From Anaerolineales bacterium UBA832 (GTDB lineage: Bacteria > Chloroflexota > Anaerolineae > Anaerolineales > UBA11657), in NCBI GenBank assembly GCA_002296125.1, contig DBHI01000120.1, positions 797 through 31,935 of the forward strand: a stretch of 31,139 bases of DNA. Direction: 5' to 3'. A model generated the notes under the pieces. The model was not told where the DNA came from and did not search any database. It saw only the letters and a program-made list of their open reading frames with translations. This document shows positions 17,493 to 24,469 of the stretch, one piece after another. Made by a program: the position numbers and the translations under genes. Positions within the stretch are counted from its first letter, which is position 1, and every line of letters starts with the position of its first letter.

Positions 17493-18800
17493 GTGAAAGG
17501 ACAAGAACTTTATAATAAAGCAGTTCATATTATTCCAGGCGGTACTCAATTATTGTCTAAACGCCCTGAAATGTATTTACCTGATCAGTGGCCAAGTTAC
17601 TATGCTAAATCGAAAGGTATTAATGTGTGGAGCTTAGATGGCAATAAATTTGTTGATATGAGCAATTGTAGTGTAGGTGCATGTGTATTAGGATATGCTG
17701 ATCCTGATGTTGATAATGCAGTTAGAAATGCTATTGCTAAAGGTTCGATTTCTACATTAAATTGTGTAGAAGAAATTGAATTGGCGGATTTATTATGTGA
17801 ATTACATCCATGGGCAGAGATGGTAAGATATGCTAGATCTGGTGGTGAAGCAATGGCGATAGCAGTACGTATTGCTAGAGCTTGTGCAGGAAAGGATAAG
17901 ATCGCTTTTTGTGGATACCATGGATGGCATGATTGGTATCTTGCAGCTAATATAGGAGAATCTGATGCTCTAGATGGACATTTGTTACCAGGATTATCAC
18001 CTAATGGTGTTCCGCGAGTATTGGCAAATACAGCATTACCTTTTCATTATAATCAAATAGATGAACTTGAAGAAATAGTTTCTGAGCATTCAGATGATTT
18101 GGGAGTAATTGTATTAGAGCCAATACGTTCATCTATGCCTATGCCAGGATTTTTAGAGCGTGTGAGAGAAATTGCTAATGAGATTAATGCAGTGTTAATT
18201 TTCGATGAAATTACTTCGGGTTGGAGGATAGATAATGGAGGTGCTCATTTACAGATTGGTGTTAATCCTGATATCGCGGTATTCTCTAAAGCAATGAGTA
18301 ATGGTTATCCCATGGCAGCAATTATAGGGATAACAGATGTTATGCAGGCTGCTCAGAACACATTTATAAGTAGTACTTATTGGACTGAACGTATTGGTCC
18401 TACTGCAGCATTAGCAACAATACAAAAATATATAAAATTTAATGTGTCAGAACATTTGATTAAGATTGGAGAATATATGAAGGATATTTGGAGTTCCAAT
18501 GCTGAGAAAATAGGTATGCCCATTGACGTTGCTGGAATATCTTCATTACCTCATTTTTCTATTCAATGTGAAGATCCTCAGGCGGCACATACACTTTTTA
18601 CACAGTTGATGTTAGAAAGAGGATTTTTAGCAACTAATTCTTTTAAATCTACGTATGCTCATCAGGATAAACATATGCAACTTTATCGTGAAGCTACTGA
18701 AGAAGTTTTTTTATTAGTTTTTGAATCTATTACAAATAATGATTTGAAAGATAAACTAAATGGACCAGTTTCTCATTCAACTTTTCGTAGATTAAATTAG
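17493..18800 (+). CDS. Class III aminotransferase, glutamate-1-semialdehyde aminomutase-like
   Basis: A 435-residue fold-type I PLP enzyme. Signatures are IPGGTQLLSKRPEM, VDMSNCSVGACVLGY, YARSGGEAMAIAVRIARA, FCGYHGWHDWY, VIVLEPIR, LIFDEITSGWR, and DIAVFSKAMSNGYPMAA with Lys266 as the Schiff-base residue. It resembles HemL, but HemL is a housekeeping tetrapyrrole enzyme. The surrounding genes and changes such as ISSTYWTERIGPTAALATI in the gating region favour a glycan aminotransferase, as is frequently seen beside SpsF-type cytidylyltransferases. A keto-sugar acid or a terminal aldehyde of a ulosonate is a possible acceptor. Start is GTG; AAGGA lies 12 bases upstream, slightly far. It is the last plus-strand gene before the inverted pair. 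Confidence 0.85.
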   Translation: MKGQELYNKAVHIIPGGTQLLSKRPEMYLPDQWPSYYAKSKGINVWSLDGNKFVDMSNCSVGACVLGYADPDVDNAVRNAIAKGSISTLNCVEEIELADLLCELHPWAEMVRYARSGGEAMAIAVRIARACAGKDKIAFCGYHGWHDWYLAANIGESDALDGHLLPGLSPNGVPRVLANTALPFHYNQIDELEEIVSEHSDDLGVIVLEPIRSSMPMPGFLERVREIANEINAVLIFDEITSGWRIDNGGAHLQIGVNPDIAVFSKAMSNGYPMAAIIGITDVMQAAQNTFISSTYWTERIGPTAALATIQKYIKFNVSEHLIKIGEYMKDIWSSNAEKIGMPIDVAGISSLPHFSIQCEDPQAAHTLFTQLMLERGFLATNSFKSTYAHQDKHMQLYREATEEVFLLVFESITNNDLKDKLNGPVSHSTFRRLN

Positions 18801-18908
18801 TAAGTAAATGAGTATAAGCTTTTTGGTAAAATAGATATTTGTGATGTATATCTTAGTAAATGGTAAGGCGATTTATTTATAGTAAAATTTGGACTTAATT
18901 GTTTAATC

Positions 18909-19568
18909 TTAGGAATTAGTTTTGATTGGTTTAGCAGGTACTCCAACTGCTACCATACCACCTTCTATGTCCTTAGTTACAACTGCACCTGCTCCAATAA
19001 TTGCCCATGATCCTACCATAATATGATCCAATATTAAGGCTCCCATGCTAATTATACAATTATTATCTATTTTGCTTGATCCTGCTATGTTGGCTGCAGG
19101 ACCAACATTGGAAAAGTTACCAATTTTAGTATCATGTCCAATAGACACATTGCGATTAATGATAACAAAATCACCTATATGTACATTAGGAGCAATAACT
19201 GTTCCCGGAGCTATAATTGTCCCTTCTCCGGTTGAAACATTAGATCCTATATGGGCATTTGGGTGAACAAGTATATCAAAATTGATTTTAAATTTCTTTT
19301 TCATTTTTTCTATTAATTCATATTTAGATGGTCGTGCGAGACCCATAATATATCGATATTCATCTGAAGGAACAAATTTCTCTAATGATCGATAATATTT
19401 CACATCATAATCAAGTAGATCAATACGCTGTTTTATACTAATACCACGTGTGTTTTCAGATTCTGGAGCATTATGATAGATTTCAACAACTTTTCCATTG
19501 TTAGCATGGATAATATCAAAAATATCACTTAGATAGTTGCCAGCTCCTATAATACAATATTTTTTCAT
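18909..19568 (-). CDS. PglD/NeuD-type acyltransferase
   Basis: A 219-residue protein with an N-terminal UDP-sugar-binding Rossmann-like domain (MKKYCIIGAGNYLSDIFDII) and a left-handed beta helix of hexapeptide repeats from about residue 100 (VHPNAHIGSNVSTGEGTIIAPG) to the end (GAGAVVTKDIEGGMVAVGVPAKP). His145 in SIGHDTKIG matches the catalytic histidine position of PglD. PglD and LegH acetylate the 4-amino group of UDP-sugars from acetyl-CoA, while NeuD O-acetylates sialic acid. The gene follows the BKACE gene after four bases, so the two form one transcription unit opposite to the rest of the locus. It could fill the PseH-like step, possibly with an acyl-CoA other than acetyl-CoA. Donor and acceptor are inference. 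Confidence 0.86.
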   Translation of the reverse strand: MKKYCIIGAGNYLSDIFDIIHANNGKVVEIYHNAPESENTRGISIKQRIDLLDYDVKYYRSLEKFVPSDEYRYIMGLARPSKYELIEKMKKKFKINFDILVHPNAHIGSNVSTGEGTIIAPGTVIAPNVHIGDFVIINRNVSIGHDTKIGNFSNVGPAANIAGSSKIDNNCIISMGALILDHIMVGSWAIIGAGAVVTKDIEGGMVAVGVPAKPIKTNS

Positions 19569-19572
19569 ATGA

Positions 19573-20400
19573 TTATAATTTTAATAACTTTCTAGCTTCT
19601 TGAGGAGTGGCTACTTCTAAATTTAGAGCATCAGCAATGTTTTTGATGCGTTTTAATAAATCCATGTTTGTTGCTAATTTATCTCGTTTAGTTGTAAACC
19701 AGATGTTGTCTTCAATACCAACTCGGACTCCTCCACCTGAAGTCATACCATGCACATTCATTGGTAATTGGGCATCTCCTATTCCACCGACAGACCATAT
19801 TGAGTCTGCAGGCAGCTCATTAATCATAAGACCTAGATTAAGTATGTTAGCTTGAGCACATGCTATATTTCCAAGGATTAAGTTAAAGTAAAATGGTGGT
19901 TCAATTAATCCTTTCTTGTGTAAGTATTTAGCATAATTAATCATTCCCACATCAAATGCTTCTAGTTCTGGTTTGATGTTGTTATCCAGCATTTTTTTTG
20001 CTAGCATTTGGATCATTTCAGGGCTATTTACACTCGCTTGTTTGTTAAAATTTAGTGAACTGAGAGTTAGACTGCCCATGTCAGGTTTGGAAGATCCAGT
20101 TAGTTCTAAACATTCAGAACGTTTTTCAAATTCTGACCATGAGCGTCCACTAGTGGACACGCATATAATGATGTCTTTATTAATTTTTTTAATTCCTCCA
20201 ACGATTTGTTCATATATTTCTTTTTGATAAGTTGGGTTGCCAGATTGATCTCTGGCATGAAGATGTATCATTGAAACTCCGAATTTGGTAGATTCTATAG
20301 CTTCAGAAATTATTTCGTCCGGTGAAATGGGTACATGTGGTGTCAAGTCTTTTGTAGGAATCATTCCGTTTGGAGTAAAATTTATTATTAGCTTGTTCAT
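19573..20400 (-). CDS. Beta-keto acid cleavage enzyme (BKACE, DUF849) family protein
   Basis: A 275-residue TIM-barrel enzyme of the BKACE family, whose known members convert a beta-keto acid and acetyl-CoA to acetoacetate and a new acyl-CoA. The zinc ligands of the family's reference enzyme Kce, as I recall them, His46, His48 and Glu230, all coincide here: SMIHLHARD carries His46 and His48, and RVGIEDN carries Arg226, Glu230 and Asp231. ICVSTSGRS has Ser82, and KPELEAFDVG gives the conserved glutamates. KLIINFTPNGMIPTKDLTPHVP is the usual start. Normal context is lysine fermentation or betaine/carnitine breakdown, so a place inside a nonulosonate locus is unusual. Its own consensus promoter and strong AAGGAG ribosome site, 8 bases ahead of the ATG, show it is meant to be expressed. 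Confidence 0.9.
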   Translation of the reverse strand: MNKLIINFTPNGMIPTKDLTPHVPISPDEIISEAIESTKFGVSMIHLHARDQSGNPTYQKEIYEQIVGGIKKINKDIIICVSTSGRSWSEFEKRSECLELTGSSKPDMGSLTLSSLNFNKQASVNSPEMIQMLAKKMLDNNIKPELEAFDVGMINYAKYLHKKGLIEPPFYFNLILGNIACAQANILNLGLMINELPADSIWSVGGIGDAQLPMNVHGMTSGGGVRVGIEDNIWFTTKRDKLATNMDLLKRIKNIADALNLEVATPQEARKLLKL

Positions 20401-20412
20401 TGTGGAGTCTCC

Positions 20413-20430
20413 TTACACATTATAGTGTAA
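20413..20430 (-). promoter_or_regulatory. Inverted repeat at the transcription start of the BKACE unit
   Basis: TTACAC (20413-20418) and GTGTAA (20425-20430) form a perfect 6-bp inverted repeat around six bases. It lies about +7 to +24 relative to the start inferred from the promoter at 20443-20472, immediately 5' of the Shine-Dalgarno sequence. It could be a repressor operator or a leader hairpin. Confidence 0.45.
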
Positions 20431-20442
20431 TTATATTTACTC

Positions 20443-20472
20443 ATTATATCCACCTCTGTATTCGTGTGTCAA
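20443..20472 (-). promoter_or_regulatory. Consensus sigma70-type promoter for the BKACE-acyltransferase pair
   Basis: Read on the minus strand there is a perfect -35 TTGACA (20467-20472), an 18-base spacer and a perfect -10 TATAAT (20443-20448). The inferred start is near 20436, giving a leader of about 36 bases. Both hexamers match consensus exactly, although TATAAT alone is common in AT-rich DNA. Confidence 0.65.
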
Positions 20473-20536
20473 GAAAAGCCAAATAAGTTTGTAATGTAAT
20501 AATTAGTCATTGAGTAGATATTTGAATTATTTCAAG

Positions 20537-20556
20537 ATATATATATATATATATAT
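20537..20556 (+). repeat. (AT)10 dinucleotide tract upstream of pseG
   Basis: Ten uninterrupted AT units end one base before the GGAA that acts as ribosome site for pseG (ATG at 20566). A TTGAAT hexamer at 20522-20527 lies 16-17 bases upstream of the tract's centre, so the tract could provide the -10 region. The repeat number would then set spacing or strength. Confidence 0.9.
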
Positions 20557-20565
20557 GGAACAAAA

Positions 20566-21630
20566 ATGAATTTATTATTTAGATGTGATGGAAATTTAAA
20601 AATTGGCATAGGACATGTGATGCGATGCAAAACTCTTGCTATTGTGATGAGAAATCTTGGTTGTAATGTGATTTGGGTTATGCAAAATCGATCAGATGAA
20701 TTTGCGGAGGAATTATTATCAGTAGGTTTTACAGTTCACTATGTTGATCACTACGAAAATTTTGTAACAGGCGATTTGATGTTAGAGGATGCTAAAGAAA
20801 CTGTAATGATTGCTGAAAAATATCAAGTTGACATTGTGGTTGTTGATCATTATGGTGCTAATAGCGACTATTTGAATTTTATTGGATCTAGAGATCTGAA
20901 ATTGGCAGTAATTGGTTTAGGGGGTGATTCGAGTCGTGACTTGAGATCTGCTGATTGGTTTCTTAATCAAAATTTAGGTGCTTCTAAGTTAGATTATCAA
21001 GTTAGATCAGATTGTGTATGTTTGCTTGGACCAACTTATGCGCTTCTTCGCAAACAGTTTGTAGAGGCTCGTACTGATTTGACTAGGAAATTTAATAGGG
21101 ATGATAATCGTATACTAGTTACTTTAGGTGGTGGTGACATGACTTACCATTACCCAATGATTTTAGAAGCTTTTATGTTTTTAGATATTGGATTGGATGT
21201 GCGTTTTATAGTGCGCAGAAGTGATTCATTAGAGTTGTTCTCTACTCAAATGTCATCAATTAATCAGCATAAGATAACTATTTTAGAGAACGTAGAAGAT
21301 ATGGCTTCTCATATGGTGTGGGCGGATTTATCGATTAATGCTGGTGGTTCTACTTGTTGGGAATTATCTTGTTTAGGCTTACCAATGATAATTTTAGTTG
21401 TTTCTGATGATCAAATATTAAGTGCACAAGAGTTGCATGGTCAAGGTTGTGGGATCGCTCTTGATAATTTAGATTCATCTTTAAGATCAAGAGACTTATG
21501 TAATTTATTGATAAAGTTAATCGCTAATATTCAGCAACGGTCTGAAATGTCTTTGCGGTCGAAAAGTTTAGTAGATGGAAATGGTGCTACTAGAGTAGCA
21601 GAATCGTTAATGTCGTTAGGTAGTAATTAG
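20566..21630 (+). CDS. pseG: UDP-2,4-diacetamido-2,4,6-trideoxy-beta-L-altropyranose hydrolase, PseG
   Basis: PseG removes UDP from the PseH product to release the free 2,4-diamino sugar for the PseI synthase. This 354-residue GT-B-like hydrolase has the N-terminal FRCDGNLKIGIGHVMRC with catalytic His17, VVDHYGANSDY, LLGPTYALLRKQF, ILVTLGGGD, and the nucleotide-binding NAGGSTCWELSCLGLP. These are the hallmarks of the family, including SpsG. It opens the right-hand plus-strand block, 165 bases from the divergent BKACE gene, and probably has its own promoter near an (AT)10 tract. If the sugar's 4-amino group is formylated rather than acetylated, this enzyme must accept that variant. Confidence 0.92.
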   Translation: MNLLFRCDGNLKIGIGHVMRCKTLAIVMRNLGCNVIWVMQNRSDEFAEELLSVGFTVHYVDHYENFVTGDLMLEDAKETVMIAEKYQVDIVVVDHYGANSDYLNFIGSRDLKLAVIGLGGDSSRDLRSADWFLNQNLGASKLDYQVRSDCVCLLGPTYALLRKQFVEARTDLTRKFNRDDNRILVTLGGGDMTYHYPMILEAFMFLDIGLDVRFIVRRSDSLELFSTQMSSINQHKITILENVEDMASHMVWADLSINAGGSTCWELSCLGLPMIILVVSDDQILSAQELHGQGCGIALDNLDSSLRSRDLCNLLIKLIANIQQRSEMSLRSKSLVDGNGATRVAESLMSLGSN

Positions 21631-21660
21631 TACTAATTATAGATGTGCATCTATAATTAG
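21624..21660. repeat. Overlapping palindromes able to form alternative hairpins
   Basis: A perfect 16-bp palindrome (21624-21639) overlaps a 13-bp inverted repeat with a two-base centre (arms 21633-21645 and 21648-21660). The middle arm CTAATTA can pair with either the left or the right copy of TAATTAG, so the two hairpins exclude each other. The left arm includes the pseG stop codon. Few bases of T follow, so it is not a classic terminator. Confidence 0.75.
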
Positions 21661-21683
21661 ATTATATTTGTGGGAGACTTTTT

Positions 21684-22373
21684 ATGAACAATAAAAAAAT
21701 ACTAGTGGTAGTTGCTCATCCTGATGATGAAATTTTGGGATGTGGAGGCACTATGGCTCGTTTAGTTGCAGAAGGTAATGATGTGTTTGTCACTATTTTA
21801 GGAGAAGGAATTACTTCGCGTTATGAAGATCGTGCTCAAGCAAACGAATCACTATTAATGAATCTTCAGAATGATAGTCAAAAAGCTGCTGATCATATAG
21901 GAGTGAAAGGTTTGTTCACCTTTAATCTTCCCGACAATCGTTTTGATACTGTTCCTTTACTTGATGTAGTTAAGATTATAGAAGGAATTATTGATGATAT
22001 ACAACCTACTACTATATATACTCATCATAATGCTGATCTAAATATAGATCATAGTATTGTTTATAGAGCTACTATGACAGCAGTACGTCCATTAATTAAT
22101 TGTCCTGTAAAAGATGTGTATTCAGTTGAGATACCTTCATCTACAGAATGGTCATTTCAAAATTATCATAATGGATTTCGTCCAAATGTATTTGTAGATA
22201 TTACGAATTATATTGATCTAAAATTAGAATCTATGCACATGTATGATAGTGAAAGCAGGGAATTTCCACATCCGCGCTCGTTAGATTCTCTGAGAGCAAT
22301 TGCTCGTCGGTGGGGTTCTGTGGTTGGTGTAGAATATGCTGAAGCAATGGAGTTGATTCGATTGATATATTGA
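21684..22373 (+). CDS. PIG-L/LmbE-family deacetylase
   Basis: A 229-residue zinc-dependent N-deacetylase fold. The start VVVAHPDDEILGCGGTMARL holds His12, Asp14 and Asp15 (zinc ligands and general base); THHNADLNIDHS near residues 113-124 gives the remaining histidines. Family members deacetylate GlcNAc-containing lipids or nucleotide sugars. Between pseG and a 2-hydroxyacid dehydrogenase, a role in freeing an amino group for later acylation on a sugar of this glycan is likely. It may act before one of the acyl or formyl transferases. GGGAG sits 7 bases ahead of the ATG. Confidence 0.9.
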   Translation: MNNKKILVVVAHPDDEILGCGGTMARLVAEGNDVFVTILGEGITSRYEDRAQANESLLMNLQNDSQKAADHIGVKGLFTFNLPDNRFDTVPLLDVVKIIEGIIDDIQPTTIYTHHNADLNIDHSIVYRATMTAVRPLINCPVKDVYSVEIPSSTEWSFQNYHNGFRPNVFVDITNYIDLKLESMHMYDSESREFPHPRSLDSLRAIARRWGSVVGVEYAEAMELIRLIY

Positions 22374-22420
22374 TATGATAGTGAATTGTTTATGATTTCT
22401 CATATTAAGGAGTATGAATT

Positions 22421-23344
22421 ATGAAGGTATTAATTACACCCTCATCTTTTGGGGAATGTGGTTTAGAACCATTTAAGCTGCTTGAACAGAATGGTATTGA
22501 ATATCACATTAATCCTAAAAAAAGACGTTTGACTTCTGAAGAGGTACTCGATCTTGGTAGGGATTGTGTAGGTATTATTGCAGGCTTAGAAACTCTTGAT
22601 AAAAATACTCTTCAACAATTTTCTAACCTGCAAGTTATTAGTAGATTGGGAAGTGGATTAGACAATGTAGATGTTGCAGCTGCTGAAGAAAAAGATATTG
22701 TAGTGAGAAGTACTCCATTTGGGCCAACTAGAGCGGTAGCAGAATTGACCCTGGGATTAGTTTTGTCCTTATTAAGGAATGTGGTTGAGGCTGATAGAAA
22801 TATACGTGCAGGAGTTTGGCAAAAACATATTGGACAATTGTTACAAGGTCGTAAAGTAGGAATATTAGGCTTAGGTCGTATTGGTCGTGAAGTAGCACAA
22901 TTATTGATTCTAATGGGTTGCGAAGTGATAGCTTATGATTTAATGCCAGATTTAGAATGGGCTTCAAGGAATAATGTGGAAATAGTCACTTGGTTGGATC
23001 TCATGTCTGATAGTGAGATTTTGTGTATACATATTTCATCATCCTCTGATAAAAGTGTTTGTATAATTGGGGAAGATGAATTTAACATGATGCATCCCGA
23101 TGTGCTCTTGATAAATATGTCTAGAGGTGGAGTAATGGATGAGAACGCATTAGAAATAGCGTTACAGAAAGGATATGTAAAAGGTGCTGCTTTAGATGTT
23201 TTTCAAGATGAACCTTATAGAGGCTCGTTAATTGAAGTGGATAATGTCATACTAACACCTCATTTGGGTTCGTATGCTAAGGATGCTAAATTAGCAATGG
23301 AAATTGAAGCTGTTAAAAATCTTTTGGAATCTCTTGGTACGTGA
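22421..23344 (+). CDS. D-isomer-specific 2-hydroxyacid dehydrogenase
   Basis: A 307-residue NAD-dependent dehydrogenase of the SerA/D-lactate type, without the C-terminal ACT domain of long SerA. Visible are VISRLGSGLDNVD, FGPTRAVAELTLGLVLSLLR, the NAD loop GILGLGRIGREVAQLL around 148-163, the catalytic Arg near 234 in MSRGGVMDE, DVFQDEPY for the glutamate, and His near 281 in TPHLGSY. It reduces or oxidises a 2-keto/2-hydroxy acid. Inside a glycan locus it may supply a hydroxy-acyl substituent or recycle 2-ketoglutarate for a Gfo/Idh dehydrogenase, as happens in WlbA/WbpB pathways. The next gene is indeed such an oxidoreductase. This link is inference. Confidence 0.88.
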   Translation: MKVLITPSSFGECGLEPFKLLEQNGIEYHINPKKRRLTSEEVLDLGRDCVGIIAGLETLDKNTLQQFSNLQVISRLGSGLDNVDVAAAEEKDIVVRSTPFGPTRAVAELTLGLVLSLLRNVVEADRNIRAGVWQKHIGQLLQGRKVGILGLGRIGREVAQLLILMGCEVIAYDLMPDLEWASRNNVEIVTWLDLMSDSEILCIHISSSSDKSVCIIGEDEFNMMHPDVLLINMSRGGVMDENALEIALQKGYVKGAALDVFQDEPYRGSLIEVDNVILTPHLGSYAKDAKLAMEIEAVKNLLESLGT

Positions 23345-23362
23345 TAAGGTAATATACCTCTT

Positions 23363-24469
23363 ATGATGAATACTGTTCGTTTTGCTATTATTGGTTGTGG
23401 TCGTATTGCAAATTTTCATGCTGATCCAATCGTGCAAATGGAAGATGTGGAATTAGTTGCAGCTAGTGATTTAATTCTTGAAAGGAGACAAGCTTTTAAT
23501 GATAAGTATCATGTTCCTACATATGAAAATTATCATACTATGTTACAACAAGAAAACATTGATGTTGTTTGTATTCTTACTCCTAATGGGATGCATCCTG
23601 CACATGCAATTGATGTAATATCTCGCTATCAAAAGCATGTTGTAGTTGAAAAACCATTAGCGTTAGCATGGGAAGACTTAGGTAAAATGAAGAAAGCAGC
23701 TGATAGAGCTGGAGTAAAAATATTTCCAATTTATCAGAATAGATATAATAAAGCAGTACAAAAAGTACGTGCAGATCTTCAGTCTGGTCATTTAGGTAAA
23801 GTGGCTTTAGGAACAGTTCGACAAAGATGGTGTAGACCTCAACGTTATTATGATCTTTCATCTTGGAGAGGTACTTGGGCGATGGATGGTGGTGCATTAG
23901 TGACTCAAGGTATTCATTTCATTGATTTGTTACAATATTTGTTAGGAGATGTAGAGTCAGTAGTTGCAAATATTGCAACTCAACTTGTGGACGTTGAAGT
24001 TGAAGACACGGCAGTTGCTATTCTGAAGTTTAAGACAGGTGCATTAGGAGCCATTGAAATCACTACTGCAGCACGTCCAAACATAGTTTATGAAAATAAA
24101 TTAGAAGAAGCTTCTATCTCAATATTATCTGAATATGGTATGTCTATTATCACAGGTATTGCTGCAAATGAATTAAGTACATACACTTCTGATTTAGAAG
24201 CTACCAAAGCTCATACTGAAAAATTTAATCATGCTTATGGAACTGGTCATATTCCTTTGTTAAGAGATGTTGTTGCTGATATCAGACATGGTATTCCGCA
24301 TCCTATATCATTTGAAGATGGTATTGGTGCTATACGTTTGTTAAATGCTATTTATCGATCAGCTGAAGATGGTCGTGAGGTATATTTGAGTGAGGAACTT
24401 ACCTCTCACAATTTGGGTCATCCTGATCAGAAACTTATTGACGAGTATACTGTTTTTCCCGAAAAATGA
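23363..24469 (+). CDS. Gfo/Idh/MocA-family NDP-sugar oxidoreductase
   Basis: A 368-residue NAD(P)-dependent oxidoreductase with the Rossmann start RFAIIGCGRIANFH and the catalytic VVEKPLAL motif at 94-101 (Lys97). FQNRYN-type residues appear as IYQNRYNKAVQKV, a form shared with WlbA/WbpB UDP-GlcNAc-uronate 3-dehydrogenases, and GGALVTQGIHFIDLL supplies the active-site histidine. It overlaps the next gene by four bases (ATGA), so expression is coupled. Oxidation of a UDP-sugar ring hydroxyl to a ketone is the best guess. A 5-bp hairpin (23347-23359) covers part of its ribosome site AAGGT. Confidence 0.88.
   Translation: MMNTVRFAIIGCGRIANFHADPIVQMEDVELVAASDLILERRQAFNDKYHVPTYENYHTMLQQENIDVVCILTPNGMHPAHAIDVISRYQKHVVVEKPLALAWEDLGKMKKAADRAGVKIFPIYQNRYNKAVQKVRADLQSGHLGKVALGTVRQRWCRPQRYYDLSSWRGTWAMDGGALVTQGIHFIDLLQYLLGDVESVVANIATQLVDVEVEDTAVAILKFKTGALGAIEITTAARPNIVYENKLEEASISILSEYGMSIITGIAANELSTYTSDLEATKAHTEKFNHAYGTGHIPLLRDVVADIRHGIPHPISFEDGIGAIRLLNAIYRSAEDGREVYLSEELTSHNLGHPDQKLIDEYTVFPEK

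Noticed and set aside
17493..18800. HemL, glutamate-1-semialdehyde aminomutase for tetrapyrroles
   Set aside because: Context is a nonulosonate locus; the fold is shared, but no tetrapyrrole gene is near. Phylogeny would settle it.
18801..18908. Terminator in the convergent gap
   Set aside because: Only a 6-bp AT stem (AGATAT/ATATCT) with a nine-base loop and no T-run was found; I cannot support a terminator there.
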